A DNA stretch of 26,665 bases from Bacteroidales bacterium (GTDB lineage: Bacteria; Bacteroidota; Bacteroidia; Bacteroidales; UBA932), in NCBI GenBank assembly GCA_017551215.1, contig JAFZMA010000157.1, forward strand, positions 1 to 26,665, given 5' to 3'. Both the position numbers and the translations under genes were made by a program. The notes under the pieces are model-generated. The model was not told where the DNA came from and searched no databases. It saw nothing but the letters and a program-made list of their open reading frames with translations. This document shows, in pieces, positions 1-6,872 of this stretch. How positions within the stretch are numbered: position 1 is the first letter of the stretch; the number at the start of each line of letters is the position of its first letter.

Positions 1-1
1 A

Positions 2-127
2 CGCTTGGTTCTACTCACCGTTAGGGTGAGTGTAGAGAGGAAGGTCAAGGTTAGGGCGTATAAGCGCACTAAGAATGGCCGAATCGAAAAGATCCACAGC
101 CACTATCGTAGAATGAGAGTAATCTAG
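2..127 (+). CDS. C-terminal fragment of an unidentified basic protein
   Basis: A frame is open from the window edge to TAG at 125-127, giving about 41 residues. The tail is rich in Lys and Arg and ends SHYRRMRVI, with a preceding VRAYKRTKNGR segment. Short basic Tyr/His-rich tails of this style occur at the C-termini of various hypothetical and phage-like proteins, but I cannot assign a family from so little sequence. The start lies outside the window. The only support is the open frame, the basic composition and the hairpin and T-run that directly follow the stop, so chance readthrough is possible. Confidence 0.35.
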   Translation, partial: RLVLLTVRVSVERKVKVRAYKRTKNGRIEKIHSHYRRMRVI

Positions 128-185
128 GATAGAAGAGGCTGCGTTCTTGCCGAAAGGCGCACTGCTCTATCCCCTCGGTTTTTAT
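127..185 (+). terminator. Hairpin followed by T-run, probable terminator
   Basis: GGATAGA (127-133) pairs perfectly with TCTATCC (166-172). The enclosed part can fold further around a GCC-GAAA-GGC hairpin at about 149-158. TTTTTATTT starts a few bases downstream, at about 179. It lies between the stop of the upstream + strand frame and the convergent guaA end at 210, where a terminator is expected. The T-run is not directly attached to the stem, so efficiency is uncertain. Confidence 0.45.
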
Positions 186-209
186 TTAAACTATTGATGT
201 GGGTGGCCA

Positions 210-1850
210 TCATTCCCACTCTATTGTTGCAGGTGGTTTGGAGGAAATGTCGTAGCAAACGCGGTTTACGCCTTTGACTTTGTTTATAATCTCGTTTGAG
301 ACTTTTGCCAGGAATTCGTACGGGATGTGGACCCAATCCGCTGTCATTCCGTCATTTGAGACGACGGCTCTGAGGGCTATTGTGTACTCGTATGTTCTCT
401 CGTCTCCCATTACGCCCACGCTTCTTACAGGGAGTAGAATAGTACCTGCCTGCCAGATGGCATCGTACAGAGGTATGAGCCTTTTTCCGGACTGGGGTGC
501 AAAAATTGGGTGCAATTCCGGATCTTCTGCCGCAAATCCGTTGGATGCCGGAGGAAGCTCCGTCATATAAGACCTGAGATTGGATATGAAGATGTGGTCT
601 GCCTCCTTGAGGATGTCCAGCTTTTCTTTTGTGACTTCTCCCAACACTCTGATACCCAGACCTGGACCAGGGAAAGGATGCCTTGAGATGAGTTCCCGTT
701 TGATGCCAAGCGCCCTGCCGGTTCTTCTTACCTCGTCCTTGAAGAGGGAACGGAGCGGCTCGACAATCTTGAGGTTCATCTTCTCCGGCAGTCCGCCAAC
801 GTTGTGGTGAGACTTGATTGTGGCAGATGGGCCTTTTACGCTGCTGGATTCAATCACATCCGGATAGATAGTGCCTTGTGCCAGCCACTTGGCGTTCTTT
901 ATCTTCTGAGCTTCCGCATCGAATACTTCTATGAACGTGCGGCCGATGGCCTTGCGCTTGCCCTCCGGCTCGGAAATACCCTTGAGCGCATCCAGGAAAC
1001 GGTCTGCGGCTTTTACACCTACAACGTTGAGTCCCATATCCTTGTACTGCTCCAGCACATCCTCGAACTCGTTCTTTCTCAAAAGTCCGTTGTCCACGAA
1101 AATGCAGTGGAGCCGGCTTCCGATAGCCTTGTTAAGCAGCACTGCGGCGACGGAAGAATCCACTCCGCCGCTAAGGCCAAGAATAACCTCGTCATCGCCG
1201 AGCTTAGCCTTGAGGTCCTTTACGGTAGCCTCTATGAAAGATTCGGTTGTCCAGTCTCCCTTGCAGCCGCAAATGCTTTTAACAAAGTTTCTTAGCATTA
1301 TCCCGCCAAACTCTGTGTGGAACACTTCCGGATGGAACTGGAAGGCATAAATCCTTTTCTCGGCGATTTTATATGCCGCATTCATGACTGTTGGGGTGGA
1401 AGCAATCAGCTCCGCCCCCGCCGGGAGTTTAGTGATGGAATCCCCGTGGCTCATCCAAACCTGAGAGGTCTTTGGCACATCCTTGAATATCGGTTCATTT
1501 TCCTCAGCGACAGTAAGTTCTGCCCTTCCGTATTCTCTTGTATTTGAGGCTTCAACAGCTCCGCCGCCAGTGTGGGCGATGTATTGGGCTCCATAGCAGA
1601 TGCCCAGAATCGGCAGCCTGCCTTCAAAATCGCTGAGATTTACCTTGGGGCTCTGTTCATCCCTTACGGAAAACGGGCTTCCTGAGAGAATTATACCCTT
1701 TACGTCTTCCGGAATGGTTTTGTTCTCCGGGTTGGAGAAAGGGAACTTGTTGAAAGGATAGATTTCGCAGTAAACATCCAGCTCCCTGACTCTCCTGCCT
1801 ATGACCTGAGTCACCTGGGAACCGAAATCAAGTATGATTATTCTCTCCAT
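210..1850 (-). CDS. guaA: GMP synthase (glutamine-hydrolysing)
   Basis: Converts XMP, ATP and glutamine to GMP, the last step of guanine nucleotide synthesis, in the cytosol. The 546-residue protein has an N-terminal class I glutamine amidotransferase domain with the nucleophile in GICYGAQ (C85) and H173/E175 in FHPE. The ATP-pyrophosphatase P-loop SGGVDSS is at 227-233, followed by the dimerisation domain ending KPPATIEWE, a hallmark of the family. The frame stays open 26 codons upstream, but [10 protein letters not shown] is the conserved start and lies 24 nt below a TATCTTTG promoter element, so I start there. Odd: compared from memory with E. coli GuaA (525 aa), about 30 extra residues sit at roughly 427-459, between ISNLR and LYDAIWQ, rich in Pro and Ala. 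Divergent from typA. Confidence 0.97.
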   Translation of the reverse strand: MERIIILDFGSQVTQVIGRRVRELDVYCEIYPFNKFPFSNPENKTIPEDVKGIILSGSPFSVRDEQSPKVNLSDFEGRLPILGICYGAQYIAHTGGGAVEASNTREYGRAELTVAEENEPIFKDVPKTSQVWMSHGDSITKLPAGAELIASTPTVMNAAYKIAEKRIYAFQFHPEVFHTEFGGIMLRNFVKSICGCKGDWTTESFIEATVKDLKAKLGDDEVILGLSGGVDSSVAAVLLNKAIGSRLHCIFVDNGLLRKNEFEDVLEQYKDMGLNVVGVKAADRFLDALKGISEPEGKRKAIGRTFIEVFDAEAQKIKNAKWLAQGTIYPDVIESSSVKGPSATIKSHHNVGGLPEKMNLKIVEPLRSLFKDEVRRTGRALGIKRELISRHPFPGPGLGIRVLGEVTKEKLDILKEADHIFISNLRSYMTELPPASNGFAAEDPELHPIFAPQSGKRLIPLYDAIWQAGTILLPVRSVGVMGDERTYEYTIALRAVVSNDGMTADWVHIPYEFLAKVSNEIINKVKGVNRVCYDISSKPPATIEWE

Positions 1851-1874
1851 TGATGTATGATTGATGAGGCTGCG

Positions 1875-1882
1875 CAAAGATA
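1875..1882 (-). promoter_or_regulatory. guaA -7 promoter element
   Basis: Reading the minus strand, TATCTTTG matches the Bacteroidota -7 consensus TAnnTTTG, 24 nt upstream of the guaA ATG. I see no good TTG element at the usual spacing upstream, so this half-site is called on the -7 element and its position alone. Confidence 0.5.
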
Positions 1883-1968
1883 AGGTATTTTTATAATTTT
1901 CTCGCTTCGCTCGCAAGATAGGCTGCATCTCGGAAAATTGAACAAGTTCATTTTCGCTCGATTTGCAC

Positions 1969-1976
1969 TATCTTTG
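1969..1976 (+). promoter_or_regulatory. typA -7 promoter element, near-leaderless
   Basis: TATCTTTG matches TAnnTTTG and ends only 8 nt before the typA ATG. If transcription begins a few bases after the element, as is usual for this promoter class, the 5' leader would be about 5 nt. No convincing TTG element is seen about 19 nt upstream. Confidence 0.55.
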
Positions 1977-1984
1977 CGGCCGTT

Positions 1985-3796
1985 ATGCAAAACATAAGGA
2001 ATATAGCTATTGTGGCCCATGTGGACCACGGAAAGACCACGCTCGTGGACAAGATGATAGCCCAGGCCAAGGTGACTAGGGAAAGCGAGAAGAATCCGGG
2101 CCAGCTCCTTCTGGACAACAACGATCTGGAAAGGGAAAGGGGAATCACCATCCTGTCAAAGAATGTGAGCGTGCCGTACAAAGGGTACAAAATCAACATC
2201 ATAGATACTCCGGGCCATGCCGACTTTGGTGGAGAGGTGGAGAGAGTTCTCAATATGGCGGACGGCGTGCTTCTGCTGGTAGACGCGTTTGAGGGCTGCA
2301 TGCCGCAGACCCGTTTTGTGCTGCAGAAGGCCCTGGAGCTGGGAAAGAAGCCGCTTGTAGTCATTAATAAGGTAGACAAGCTCAACTGCCGTCCGGAGGA
2401 GGTGAACGACCAGGTGTTCGAACTCATGTTCAATCTAAACGCCAACGATGACCAGCTGAACTTCAAGACTGTTTACGGCTGCGCCAAGCAGGGCTGGATG
2501 AGCCTGGACTGGAGAAAGCCGACCACGGACCTGACAACCCTTATGGACCTTATCATCAGCGAGATACCAGGCCCGGAACAGGACCTTGAAGGAACCCCGC
2601 AGATGCTGATATCCTCCCTGGAATACTCTCCTTACGTTGGCCGTATAGCCGTTGGAAGGGTGAAAAGGGGAATACTCAAGGCAGGCCAGGAAATCACGCT
2701 CTGCCACAGAGACGGAACCCAGGTCCGCCAGAGAATCAAGGACCTGATGGTGTTTACCGGAATAGAGAAAACCAAGGCAGAGAGCGTTGGCAGCGGAGAT
2801 ATCTGCGCTGTTGTAGGCATAGAGGGATTTGAGATAGGTGATACCATCGCTGACCATGAAAACCCTGAACCACTGCCTCCTATCACTATAGACGAGCCTA
2901 CAATGAGCATGCTTTTCTGCATCAACGATTCACCTTTCTTTGGAAGGGATGGCAAATATGTCACTTCCCGCCACCTGAAGGAAAGGCTGGACAAGGAGCT
3001 GGAAAAGAATCTGGCTCTGAGGGTGAAGCCGGGCAAGACTTCAGACTCGTTCATAGTTTACGGAAGAGGTGTGCTTCATCTGTCCATTCTCATCGAGACC
3101 ATGCGAAGAGAGGGCTTTGAGCTTCAGATAGGGCAGCCAAAGGTCATAGACAAGAACATCAACGGCACCCGCTGCGAGCCGGTAGAGCACCTTATAATAG
3201 ATGTGCCGGAGGAATATGTAGGCCGCGCCATAGAGATGACAACCCGCCGCAAGGGTGCTCTGCTGCACATGGACCATCGCGGAGACAGAGTGCATCTGGA
3301 CTTTGACATACCTTCCAGAGGCATCATAGGATTGAGGAGCAACCTCATCACCGCCACTTCCGGAGAGGCCATAATGGCTCACCGGTTCAAGGACTATGAG
3401 CCTTACAAGGGGGAGATTGAAAAGAGGACAAACGGCTCTCTGGTGGCTCTGGAGACGGGTCAGGCCATAGCTTACTCAATGTGGAAGCTGCTGGACAGGG
3501 GCAAATGGATTATCAATCCGGGAGAGGATGTTTATGCCGGACAGGTTGTGGGAGAGTACACCCGCGCAATGGACCTCAACGTGAACGTGTGCATCAAGAA
3601 AAAACTTACGAACGTAAGAGCCTCTGGTTCAGACGAGAAGGCCATACTTCCGCCGCCTATGCAGTTCACTTTGGAAGAAATGCTGGAATATATCCAGGAC
3701 GACGAGCTTGTGGAGGTTACCCCTAAGCATCTGAGAATCCGCAAGATTTATCTGGACGAGAACGAGCGCAAGAGACACCGTATGCAGGGGCAGTAG
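1985..3796 (+). CDS. typA: Ribosome-associated translational GTPase TypA/BipA
   Basis: An EF-G-like GTPase that binds the 70S ribosome and supports 50S assembly and growth under stress. The 603-residue length is typical. The GTPase motifs are in order: AHVDHGKT (11-18, P-loop), RGITI (52-56), DTPGH (74-78) and NKVD (128-131). EF-Tu-like domain II, EF-G III/V-like domains and the TypA-specific C-terminal domain follow, the last containing NVRASGSDEK. The start is fixed by the conserved MQNIRNIAIVAHVDHGKTT and by a promoter element 8 nt upstream. No Shine-Dalgarno is visible, consistent with initiation on an almost leaderless message. The gene is monocistronic or reads into yceD 48 nt downstream, which has its own promoter. 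Confidence 0.97.
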   Translation: MQNIRNIAIVAHVDHGKTTLVDKMIAQAKVTRESEKNPGQLLLDNNDLERERGITILSKNVSVPYKGYKINIIDTPGHADFGGEVERVLNMADGVLLLVDAFEGCMPQTRFVLQKALELGKKPLVVINKVDKLNCRPEEVNDQVFELMFNLNANDDQLNFKTVYGCAKQGWMSLDWRKPTTDLTTLMDLIISEIPGPEQDLEGTPQMLISSLEYSPYVGRIAVGRVKRGILKAGQEITLCHRDGTQVRQRIKDLMVFTGIEKTKAESVGSGDICAVVGIEGFEIGDTIADHENPEPLPPITIDEPTMSMLFCINDSPFFGRDGKYVTSRHLKERLDKELEKNLALRVKPGKTSDSFIVYGRGVLHLSILIETMRREGFELQIGQPKVIDKNINGTRCEPVEHLIIDVPEEYVGRAIEMTTRRKGALLHMDHRGDRVHLDFDIPSRGIIGLRSNLITATSGEAIMAHRFKDYEPYKGEIEKRTNGSLVALETGQAIAYSMWKLLDRGKWIINPGEDVYAGQVVGEYTRAMDLNVNVCIKKKLTNVRASGSDEKAILPPPMQFTLEEMLEYIQDDELVEVTPKHLRIRKIYLDENERKRHRMQGQ

Positions 3797-3806
3797 TCTT
3801 TTTATC

Positions 3807-3836
3807 TTGCATTTTGTAAAAAAGTTAGTATATTTG
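3807..3836 (+). promoter_or_regulatory. yceD promoter (TTG-N19-TATATTTG)
   Basis: TTG at 3807-3809, 19 nt, then TATATTTG at 3829-3836 is a full match to the Bacteroidota -33/-7 promoter. It ends 8 nt before the yceD ATG, the same spacing as at typA, so the leader should again be only a few nucleotides. Confidence 0.7.
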
Positions 3837-3844
3837 CGCCCCCT

Positions 3845-4375
3845 ATGGATTACAAGATTCACATAAGCGGACTTGCCCAAGGAAAGTATGAGTACGAGTT
3901 TCCTGTAAAGGGAGATTTGTTCAGGGAGTTTGGAAACCAGCAGGTTATAGATGCGGATGTAACCGCAAACGTGACTCTGGAAAAGGGCAGCGGCTGGATG
4001 AATGCCCATCTGAAAGGCTCGGGAAAGGTTACGGTGGAGTGCGACAGATGCCTTGAGAATGTGGATGTTCCGGTAGACTTTGACGCCAGTCTTGCAATCC
4101 GTGCGGCCTCTCTGGGAGAGGATGAGGAAGACTCGGACGAGTTTATAATTGTAGATCCGTCTGACTCTGAGGTTGATCTGAAGCAGTTCATTTATGACTA
4201 TATCTGCGTGAACCTGCCTCTGATCAGCCGCCATCCGGAAGGGGAATGCAACCCGGAAATGCTTGCAAGGATAGAGGCCTTGAAAGCAGGGCAAAATAAG
4301 AAACAAGAAACAGAAAACTATTCTCCGTTCAGTGGCCTGAAGGATTTGTTGGACAAGAACGGGAAAAAGAAATAG
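3845..4375 (+). CDS. yceD: DUF177 / YceD-like 23S rRNA accumulation protein
   Basis: 176 residues. The family is needed for normal 23S rRNA accumulation in E. coli and is almost always encoded directly before rpmF, as here. Seen in the sequence: the CDRC motif (C66, C69) of the family, a strongly acidic stretch at 91-99, and a second conserved block, DYICVNLPLISRHPEGECNPEM (about 118-139), split here by length as DYICVNLPL and ISRHPEGECNPEM. C121 and C135 could complete a metal site with the CxxC pair; this is inference. The N-terminal half is divergent, as is usual for Bacteroidota members. A good promoter lies directly upstream and rpmF follows after 27 nt, so the genes probably form an operon. 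Confidence 0.85.
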   Translation: MDYKIHISGLAQGKYEYEFPVKGDLFREFGNQQVIDADVTANVTLEKGSGWMNAHLKGSGKVTVECDRCLENVDVPVDFDASLAIRAASLGEDEEDSDEFIIVDPSDSEVDLKQFIYDYICVNLPLISRHPEGECNPEMLARIEALKAGQNKKQETENYSPFSGLKDLLDKNGKKK

Positions 4376-4402
4376 AGTGTAAAATTTTAAAAATAATAAG
4401 AG

Positions 4403-4585
4403 ATGGCACATCCTAAACACAAGATCTCCAAGCAGAGGAGAGACAAGAGAAGAACACATGACAAGGCAGAACTGCCTACACTGTCAACCTGTTCCAACTG
4501 CGGTGCTACTGTTATGTATCATCATGTTTGCCCTGAGTGCGGTTACTACCGCGGACGTCTGGTCATAGCAAAGGACAATGCATAA
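4403..4585 (+). CDS. rpmF: 50S ribosomal protein L32
   Basis: A 60-residue component of the large ribosomal subunit. The start MAHPKHKISKQRRDKRRTHD is the family signature. A zinc-ribbon CxxC pair is intact (C30, C33 and C43, C46), so this is the zinc-binding form; no Cys-less paralogue is seen in the window. It lies 27 nt after yceD, and its last 8 nt overlap the fabH start in another frame (ATGCATAA), suggesting translational coupling. The AT-rich stretch just before the ATG has no Shine-Dalgarno. Confidence 0.97.
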   Translation: MAHPKHKISKQRRDKRRTHDKAELPTLSTCSNCGATVMYHHVCPECGYYRGRLVIAKDNA

Positions 4586-5573
4586 CAAGCCAAAGGCCAT
4601 AATCACAGGTATCGAGGCCTATATTCCTGATTATGTGCTGACAAACCAGGAGCTCTCGACCATGGTGGATACCTCGGACGAATGGATAATGTCCAGGGTA
4701 GGCATCAGGGAGAGGCGTATCCTTAGGGAAGATGGTCTGGGAACATCCTTCATGGCTTCCATAGCCGTGCAGAGGCTGCTAAAGGCTACCTACACAGATC
4801 CGTCTGAGGTTCAGATGCTTGTATGCCATACCGTTACACCGGATATGGTATTCACGGCTACCTCAAACATCATCTGCGATAAAGTCGGCATAAAGAATGC
4901 CTGGGGTTATGACACCAATGCAGGTTGCAGTGGCTTCCTGTTCACTTTTGAGACGGTTCGCCGTTTCATAGAAACAGGAGAATACAAGAAAATCGTGCTG
5001 GTTTGCGGAGAGAGAATGAGCAGTATCGTCAATTATGAGGACCGTACAACATGTCCTCTGTTCGGAGACGCTGCCGTAGCTCTCATGATAGAGCCAAGTG
5101 AGGATCCGGACCTGGGATTCCAGGATTCTATCCTTCATGTAGACGGCATTGGCAGAAGATATCTGTATCAGACTGCCGGCGGAAGTCTCTACCCTGCAAG
5201 CCACGATAATGTGGACAAGCGTATGCACTTCATCCATCAGGAAGGGCAGGGCGTATTCAAGTATGCCGTAGTCAACATGGCAGACGTATCTGAAGAGATG
5301 ATGAAACGCCATAACCTTAAGGCTGAGGATATTGCATACCTGGTTCCTCATCAGGCTAACCTTAGAATCATAGATGCCACCGCCAGAAGGATGGGTCTTC
5401 CTAAAGAGAAGGTGCTCATTAACATAGAACGCTTCGGCAACACGGCGGGAACGTCTATCCCTCTTGCAATCTGGGATTTCAAGTCCAAGTTCAAGAAGGG
5501 AGATAACCTGATCCTGAGCGCGTTCGGGGCGGGCTTCACCTGGGGCAGCATCTTCTACAGGTGGGCGTACTAA
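4578..5573 (+). CDS. fabH: Beta-ketoacyl-ACP synthase III
   Basis: Condenses acetyl-CoA with malonyl-ACP to start type II fatty-acid synthesis. The 331-residue protein has the full triad: C117 in NAGCSGF, H258 in VPHQAN and N288 in ERFGNTAGTS. The C-terminal GAGFTWGS is typical. The start MHNKPKAIITGIEAYIPDYV overlaps the end of rpmF by 8 nt and keeps the usual distance to the first strand. In many bacteria plsX lies between rpmF and fabH; here it is missing, so phosphatidate synthesis must be encoded elsewhere. A tRNA-Arg gene follows 18 nt after the stop. Confidence 0.97.
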   Translation: MHNKPKAIITGIEAYIPDYVLTNQELSTMVDTSDEWIMSRVGIRERRILREDGLGTSFMASIAVQRLLKATYTDPSEVQMLVCHTVTPDMVFTATSNIICDKVGIKNAWGYDTNAGCSGFLFTFETVRRFIETGEYKKIVLVCGERMSSIVNYEDRTTCPLFGDAAVALMIEPSEDPDLGFQDSILHVDGIGRRYLYQTAGGSLYPASHDNVDKRMHFIHQEGQGVFKYAVVNMADVSEEMMKRHNLKAEDIAYLVPHQANLRIIDATARRMGLPKEKVLINIERFGNTAGTSIPLAIWDFKSKFKKGDNLILSAFGAGFTWGSIFYRWAY

Positions 5574-5591
5574 GAAAGCACGAGAAGGTTT

Positions 5592-5663
5592 GGTCCTATA
5601 GTTCAACGGATAGAACGGAAGTTTCCTAAACTTCAAATCTGGGTTCGATTCCCGGTGGGACTA
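5592..5663 (+). tRNA. tRNA-Arg (anticodon CCT)
   Basis: A 72-nt cloverleaf can be drawn: acceptor GGTCCTA/TGGGACT (first pair G-T, one further G-T), D stem GTTC/GAAC, anticodon stem GAAGT/ACTTC around loop TTCCTAA, T arm CTGGG-TTCGATT-CCCGG, and discriminator A at 5663. The anticodon CCT reads AGG. The 3' CCA is not encoded (CTA follows). It may be co-transcribed with fabH, as no separate promoter is obvious, and it is followed at once by a terminator. Confidence 0.93.
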
Positions 5664-5665
5664 CT

Positions 5666-5700
5666 AAACGGACGGATTTTTTCCGCCCGTTTTTCTTTTA
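5666..5700 (+). terminator. Rho-independent terminator after tRNA-Arg
   Basis: AAACGGACGGA (5666-5676) pairs with TCCGCCCGTTT (5682-5692) with one A-C mismatch, followed by a T-rich tail to about 5699. It ends the fabH/tRNA-Arg unit and touches the stop codon of the convergent antitoxin gene, so it may also serve that unit weakly. Confidence 0.75.
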
Positions 5701-6063
5701 AATCCCAAGTACAATGTCTGGAGTTATGTCCAACTTTACTGCAATTGTACGTGCCTGTTTTAGAGTTGGTTCACATTTGCCGGAAAGCATTTCGCTTATT
5801 TTGGACTGATTCATTCCGAGAAGTTTGGCAAGGGCGCACTGAGACAAGCCCATATCGAGCATTCTGAGTTTGATTACATCGATAAGAGAAGGCCTGTTGA
5901 TCGGATAATGCTCATCTTCATAATCTGATACCAATTCGGATAACAGATCAAGTTCAATGAAGTTCTTGTCATCTTCTAAAGTGTTATCATCAACTATCTT
6001 AATGAGCTCTTCAATTCTTTGCATAGCAGCATTATACTGCTTTTCGTTTACAATTCTTGCCAT
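5698..6063 (-). CDS. higA: HigA-type antitoxin, XRE-family HTH
   Basis: A 121-residue antitoxin and autorepressor. The N-terminal about 55 residues are helical and acidic (EDDKNFIELDLLSELVSDYE) and should bind the toxin. A helix-turn-helix of the Cro/CI type lies at about 73-95 (LSQCALAKLLGMNQSKISEM), with the usual G and E positions. It starts 3 nt after the toxin stop, so the pair is translated together in toxin-first order, which is characteristic of higBA. It is AT-rich compared with flanking housekeeping genes. The symbol is by family and order; several related antitoxin names would fit. Confidence 0.85.
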   Translation of the reverse strand: MARIVNEKQYNAAMQRIEELIKIVDDNTLEDDKNFIELDLLSELVSDYEDEHYPINRPSLIDVIKLRMLDMGLSQCALAKLLGMNQSKISEMLSGKCEPTLKQARTIAVKLDITPDIVLGI

Positions 6064-6066
6064 AAC

Positions 6067-6363
6067 TCAAATGTTTTGAATGTCAGCGATATTGTCATAT
6101 TCGGCGTGTGTTCCTATAAAACGTATGAAGACAGTTTGGGCTTTAAACCACACAAAAGCAATCAATCTGTATTTCCCCCCTCCAATGTTAAAAACTATTC
6201 TCTTATTCCCAACGTAGTCTGCGGAACTGTATGTAGTTTTAACTTGAGCAAAATTGTACCACCTAGCCTTTGACGTTTTCCTATACCAGTCGCATAAAGA
6301 TACTTCAGCTTCCTTATGCTTTGAATAATAGGTAGTTATTGTCTTTTTTGAAACGATTCTCAT
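6067..6363 (-). CDS. higB: HigB-type toxin (RelE superfamily mRNA interferase)
   Basis: A 98-residue toxin expected to cleave mRNA on the ribosome. It starts MRIVSKKTI and carries the family blocks DWYRKTSKARW (25-35), NKRIVFNIGGGKYRL (53-67) and RFIGTHAEYDNI (81-92), typical of the HigB_toxin family. The frame extends upstream to an ATG at 6372 and a TTG at 6378. However, a TAAATTTG promoter element ends only 3 nt above that ATG, so initiation at 6363, which also matches the conserved family start, is preferred. It is followed by its antitoxin after 3 nt. Low GC sets the pair apart from its neighbours and suggests acquisition. Confidence 0.87.
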   Translation of the reverse strand: MRIVSKKTITTYYSKHKEAEVSLCDWYRKTSKARWYNFAQVKTTYSSADYVGNKRIVFNIGGGKYRLIAFVWFKAQTVFIRFIGTHAEYDNIADIQNI

Positions 6364-6375
6364 TTCGGGCATGTG

Positions 6376-6404
6376 CAAATTTAATATAAAATTCTAAAAT
6401 TCAA
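6376..6404 (-). promoter_or_regulatory. higBA promoter
   Basis: On the minus strand TTG (6404-6402), 18 nt, then TAAATTTG (6383-6376) fits the Bacteroidota promoter with spacing one base short. It places the transcription start close to 6372, which favours the internal toxin start at 6363. Confidence 0.6.
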
Positions 6405-6411
6405 ATAAAAA

Positions 6412-6426
6412 TTCTAATTATTAGAA
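6412..6426. promoter_or_regulatory. Palindrome, probable higA operator
   Basis: TTCTAATTATTAGAA is a perfect 7-bp inverted repeat around one central base, just upstream of the higBA promoter's TTG. A related half-site, ATTCTAA, recurs within the promoter near 6391. Palindromes at this place are usual binding sites for XRE antitoxins that repress their own operon. It could instead belong to the 3' end of the small upstream gene, whose stop is at 6429. Confidence 0.5.
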
Positions 6427-6428
6427 AT

Positions 6429-6635
6429 TTATTTGTTCAGGCCTTCCTGGAATCCTTCTGTGAAAGCAGCCCAGTTGGAGACTAGTTCGAGGGTAAACCA
6501 GGTGACTACTGCCACAACTGCCAGCCAGATGATTTTCTTTCTGTTTTCCTTAAAGAATGTTTTTACCAGGCTCCAGAAGCTCTGATTGTTGTTCTGCATG
6601 TTGCTGTCTTGTGAGTTACTTTTTTGTGTTTTCAT
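6429..6635 (-). CDS. Small single-TM membrane protein, unknown function
   Basis: 68 residues, not recognised by name. An N-terminal polar Asn/Gln/Ser-rich stretch (1-18) is followed by a basic turn (ENRKK, 30-34), one hydrophobic helix at about 35-52, and a C-terminal segment, NWAAFTEGFQEGLNK. By the positive-inside rule the N-terminus should face the cytosol. Small Bacteroidota proteins ending in a GF.EG-like motif after one TM helix are common in my recollection, but their function is unknown. A second ATG at residue 13 is possible. It lies upstream of higBA on the same strand with its stop 3 nt from the probable operator, so readthrough into higBA is conceivable. Confidence 0.6.
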   Translation of the reverse strand: MKTQKSNSQDSNMQNNNQSFWSLVKTFFKENRKKIIWLAVVAVVTWFTLELVSNWAAFTEGFQEGLNK

Positions 6636-6645
6636 AATGTGAAAG

Positions 6646-6739
6646 TTTACCGTTAGTTATTGATTTTAATGCATCAGTTATTTTATGTTGGCTTGCAATT
6701 TAGGCCGATGAGAGATAAGGGCGGTTGCCAAACGGTAAA
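6646..6739. repeat. 9-bp inverted repeat flanking a 76-nt spacer
   Basis: TTTACCGTT at 6646-6654 is the exact complement of AACGGTAAA at 6731-6739. The pair sits in the 237-nt region between the divergent small membrane gene and hydF. It could be two sites for one regulator or a long-loop hairpin; a chance 9-bp match is also possible. The rest of this region shows only an AAACGT-containing repeat near 6785-6790 and 6821-6827 and a possible hydF promoter. Confidence 0.35.
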
Positions 6740-6749
6740 TAAATTTGAT

Positions 6750-6757
6750 TACTTTTG
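6750..6757 (+). promoter_or_regulatory. Possible hydF -7 promoter element
   Basis: TACTTTTG matches TAnnTTTG. A TTG lies at 6725-6727, 22 nt upstream, slightly longer than the usual 19. The leader to hydF would be about 110 nt, and I see no known riboswitch in it. Confidence 0.4.
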
Positions 6758-6872
6758 AAGAAATTGCTAATCCTGAGATTGTGTAAACGTAAACCTAGCT
6801 CCAGGAGTTATGCGTATATGTTTTAAACGTGTATCAACTAGTTGAAATATAAAGAGTTGTAGATCTTTTGAC

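Noticed and set aside
1851..1928. N-terminal extension of GuaA by 26 residues
   Set aside because: The extension overlaps the TATCTTTG promoter element and precedes the conserved [10 protein letters not shown] start.
3629..4459. 276-codon minus-strand frame over typA end, yceD and rpmF
   Set aside because: It overlaps three well-supported + strand genes and two of their boundaries, and its protein has no family features.
4863..5636. 257-codon minus-strand frame across fabH
   Set aside because: Antisense to a complete FabH with its catalytic triad, and runs into the tRNA-Arg gene.
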